Below are positions 19,101 to 21,844 of a stretch of 21,844 bases of DNA, piece after piece (the stretch's first letter is position 1; every line of letters starts with the position of its first letter). The notes under the pieces are model-generated. The model was not told where the DNA came from. It searched no databases and worked only from the letters and a program-made list of their open reading frames with translations. The DNA is from Plantago elongata (taxonomy: Eukaryota; Streptophyta; Magnoliopsida; Lamiales; Plantaginaceae). The DNA lies in contig JAYMSP010002937.1 in NCBI GenBank assembly GCA_036897095.1, forward strand, positions 1-21,844, read 5' to 3'. A program made the position numbers and the translations under genes.

Positions 19101-21475
19101 AAGATCAACGGCTACTGAGTATCGAGGACTGTACCTTCGTCCTTCTCCCATGGAAATGGTGTTTCTCGTGTTTTCAAATAACCAATGCAACAATCGGTCG
19201 TTTTGTTCGATTCATCTCTATCGTAGTTTGTAGATTTTCATTTATGTCCGCTGGATCATTTGTTAGGGTTCAATTTCAATTGATTGTAATTTTTTCACCC
19301 ACCTTTGGGGCAAGTAATGAATTAACACCAATTTTGCAGCATTTTCCCTCTCATTCGTCTGTTATTCTCCCATTTCATCGACATGTCTCCCATTTCTTCA
19401 ATATGTTAACTCAAACATAGCTCGGGGACGTAAAAAATTGGTATCAGAGCCAAGTTGCAAACTAAAACATCTTAGTATTCAACATATTTACTAAATATGA
19501 CTACGTCCCAGGTTAACCAACTCAATACTCTCCAAGGTCGATTGGATGAGCTTGCTGCTAAATAAATCTCTGATGCTAAAACCAAAAATCCATACAAACT
19601 AGCTTAACCAAATAACACAAAACCAAAGTGCATAAGCTAGCCAGTTCAAGGTTTCTATGCAAGCTTTTTAGAATCGTCTTGACCATATACATGAGCATAT
19701 GAGTGGGGGTCACACGCCTGACTCTGTTTTAGGCTAAGCTCTGGGTAAATCAACTACTGGAATAAGGACTAGGACACATGACTCTGGAGGAGATCACAAC
19801 TCCAATATGATCCATGCTGGGAGCGGTCAAGGTTCGAATAGTTACATTCCTAGAGTGGAGTTTCAATGTTTTGATGGATCAAATCCTCATTCGTAGTTAC
19901 TGAGTTGTGAGATGTATTACAGGATGGTACCAGAAAATCCTGATGGATAAATGGCATATCTTGCAGCAGTGAACTTCGACGATGAAGCTAAGTATTGGTT
20001 TCAATCTTTTACTATTGAATATCGTACTCTATCTTGGCAAATTTTTGTTGAAAGTGTATGCTGGATTTTGTGATATTAAAGATGAAATAATAGTTTTAGA
20101 CTTTACTAGTTTACATCAGTCTGGTTCCTTGGATGATCATGTGAAGAAATTTGAAAGAAGTAAAGCTTTACTAACTATGTTTGACAATAAACATAGTGAA
20201 GCTTTCTATATTGGTGTGTTCATTAAGGGATTGAAAGAAGAGCTTAGGGTTGTTGTGTTAGGATAACACCACAACACTCTTAAACAAACTGTGCAATATG
20301 CTTTTGAGCAAGACTTTATCTTTGATTGTTGGTATAAGAAATTGAAGGTACCTGTGAGAAATGTGGTGAGTAATAGTAAGTTGAATACTCAGATGTTGAG
20401 TAATAGGCCAAGGTAGTTGGTAGATCATTTACATATACCTCACAAGTTTCCCACTAAAGAAGAAATGGCCTAGAGAGAGTCTGGACTTTGTTTAAACTGT
20501 GATGAAAAATGGGTAAAAGGTCATAAGTGTGCTACTACTACTCTGTACATTGATATGAGTGATGAGGAGGCTGAAGCTCATCACAAAGCACAACAACAAG
20601 TGGAGGAAGTAGTGGAGCATGAGAACACTGAAGTGACTGAAGATGCTAGAGTGATATTCTTGAGTGTTATTTTCTAGTTATATGAACAGAAATACCTTCA
20701 TGTTTATTGGTTAACACAAGAAACATGACATGTGTATTATGATTGATACTGGAGCTACAAACTCATTCATTGATGAATAAACAACACATCAGATAGGCTG
20801 TGATTTTTGCGCTCCCATTCAGAGAATAAATGTTGCAGGAGGTGGAACATTGGTGAGTAGGCATTATTGCCCAAATTTCACCTGACAAATACAAGGGCAT
20901 GAGTTTACTTTCCAATGAGGCAACTCAATTTGGGTTGATATTAGATAGTTCTGGGAGGTGAATGGTTGAGACTTATGAACCCACCTGAGTTTGACGATTA
21001 TGACAAAAATGCAAGTAACTCTGAAAAGGAGCATCACTCTACAAGCTATCACTGATAAGAGTGAGTGTAAACTCATTTCAGGCAAAAGCTTTCACAAATT
21101 GCTTATGAGTGGTTTAGTAGGGTCTCAGGGGAATTTCTTGGCCATTTCTGTGGCTGCTAAAGAATAAAATGCCAGACTTGAGATACAACAAGTGCTTGAG
21201 GAGTATTCTAATATTTTTTAGGAACCAAAAACGTTACCACCTCAGAGAGACATTGAGAACCAAATTACACTGAAACTAGGATCAATTCCAAAGAAGCAAG
21301 CCCATATAGGTACTCACATGCATTCAAGTTTGAGTTGAGAGCATTATTAAGGAAATGTTAGATAGTGGAGTTATTCCGCATAGCTCCAGTGCATATGCAA
21401 CACCAGTCTTGTTGGTATGGATCACGGAGCATGTGTGTTGATTAAAAATATCTGAATGGTCTGACAGTCATATAT
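19101..21475 (+). mobile_element. Ty3/gypsy LTR retrotransposon, broken fossil (probably chromovirus-like)
   Basis: Plus-strand parts in order: a possible 5' LTR/leader (left end uncertain); a primer-binding site TGGTATCAGAGCCA (19439-19452) for initiator Met-tRNA; gag from about 19499, with a Retrotrans_gag-like stretch near 19980-20260 and a CCHC knuckle (GLCLNCDEKW, KGHKC; 20485-20530); a protease segment MIDTGATNSFID (20740-20776); and the N-terminal part of reverse transcriptase (LPPQRDIENQI, SSAYATPVLLV; 21235-21420). It is old and broken, with roughly ten or more breaks. The element stops within reverse transcriptase at about 21475, apparently because another LTR element has inserted. 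RNase H, integrase and the 3' LTR are not in the window. Confidence 0.85.
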
Positions 21476-21844
21476 TGTAAAAACCATGAACTTTAGTCCA
21501 TTGTATTGATAGTTAATTCGATATTAATAATACTATGATTGCGAACTGACACCTGACCCCCGACTCGACAAGTGCGAGTATCTTGACTGTTAACAGCGGA
21601 TCGAATTCGGATATTAGTGGAAAATTTATATCCGCCATTAATTACGAGTAGCGTTAAATTACTATTTTATATTATATTAATAAAATAAAAATAAAAATAA
21701 AAATTCGTAAAATTATTTTTGAATCTACTTTAGTTCGCCTCAAATAGCGTCCCGGGTGTCAAATTCATATTTATCGGAATTTATTTGCAAGTCATTTGGA
21801 GTCCAGAATAAAACAAGCCGTTACTGAAGCTTCCCATGGAAGAT
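21476..21844. mobile_element. Probable start of a second LTR element, nested in the gypsy element
   Basis: Similarity to reverse transcriptase (VDY, YLNGLTVIY) ends abruptly at a TGTAAAAACC sequence, a typical plant LTR start, and the composition changes to AT-rich non-coding sequence with no ORF up to the window edge. An (AAAAT)n tract lies at 21681-21704. No second end is available, so this is an inference from the junction only. Confidence 0.45.

Overview
The window looks like eudicot plant nuclear DNA. It is AT-rich, has spliced exons of a plant FmdA/AmdA-family amidase (formamidase / indole-3-acetamide hydrolase), and carries typical angiosperm repeats: an L1-type LINE with an RNase H domain, 5S-bearing Cassandra TRIMs, a Helitron helicase relic, tRNA-type SINEs and a Ty3/gypsy element primed by initiator Met-tRNA. 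I cannot name the species.

Layout. Positions 1-2206 (minus strand) hold the only host gene I can recognise: three copies of the first coding exon of the amidase, each exactly 219 nt with a phase-0 donor, but only one second exon, which runs off the left edge. The copy nearest exon 2 has an in-frame stop; the copy furthest upstream is intact. This is either a set of alternative first exons feeding one body or the remains of tandem gene copies. From about 2500 to 8400 (minus) lies a near full-length, decayed L1-type LINE whose ORF1 and ORF2 overlap at TAATG. At 8962-9469 (minus) sits a Cassandra TRIM with 5-bp target duplications, followed at 9.7-11.6 kb by a cluster of four SINE-like retroposons, three with convincing target duplications. 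One of these is only 89 bp, little more than a tRNA-like body. At 12887-14000 (minus) is a decayed Helitron PIF1-like helicase. A second Cassandra copy, a solo LTR, is at 15860-16171. A dispersed repeat is present in opposite orientations near 14.2 and 18.0 kb. From about 19.4 kb to 21.47 kb (plus) lies a heavily broken Ty3/gypsy element, apparently cut by another LTR element that continues past the right edge.

The genes here do not form a pathway. The window is the upstream end of one amidase gene followed by about 19 kb of layered repeats. The most interesting point is the amidase first-exon array. The second is the SINE cluster, where ends could be fixed from target duplications. About 7 kb, mostly 11.6-12.9, 14.3-15.3 and 16.2-19.1 kb, contains nothing I could identify.
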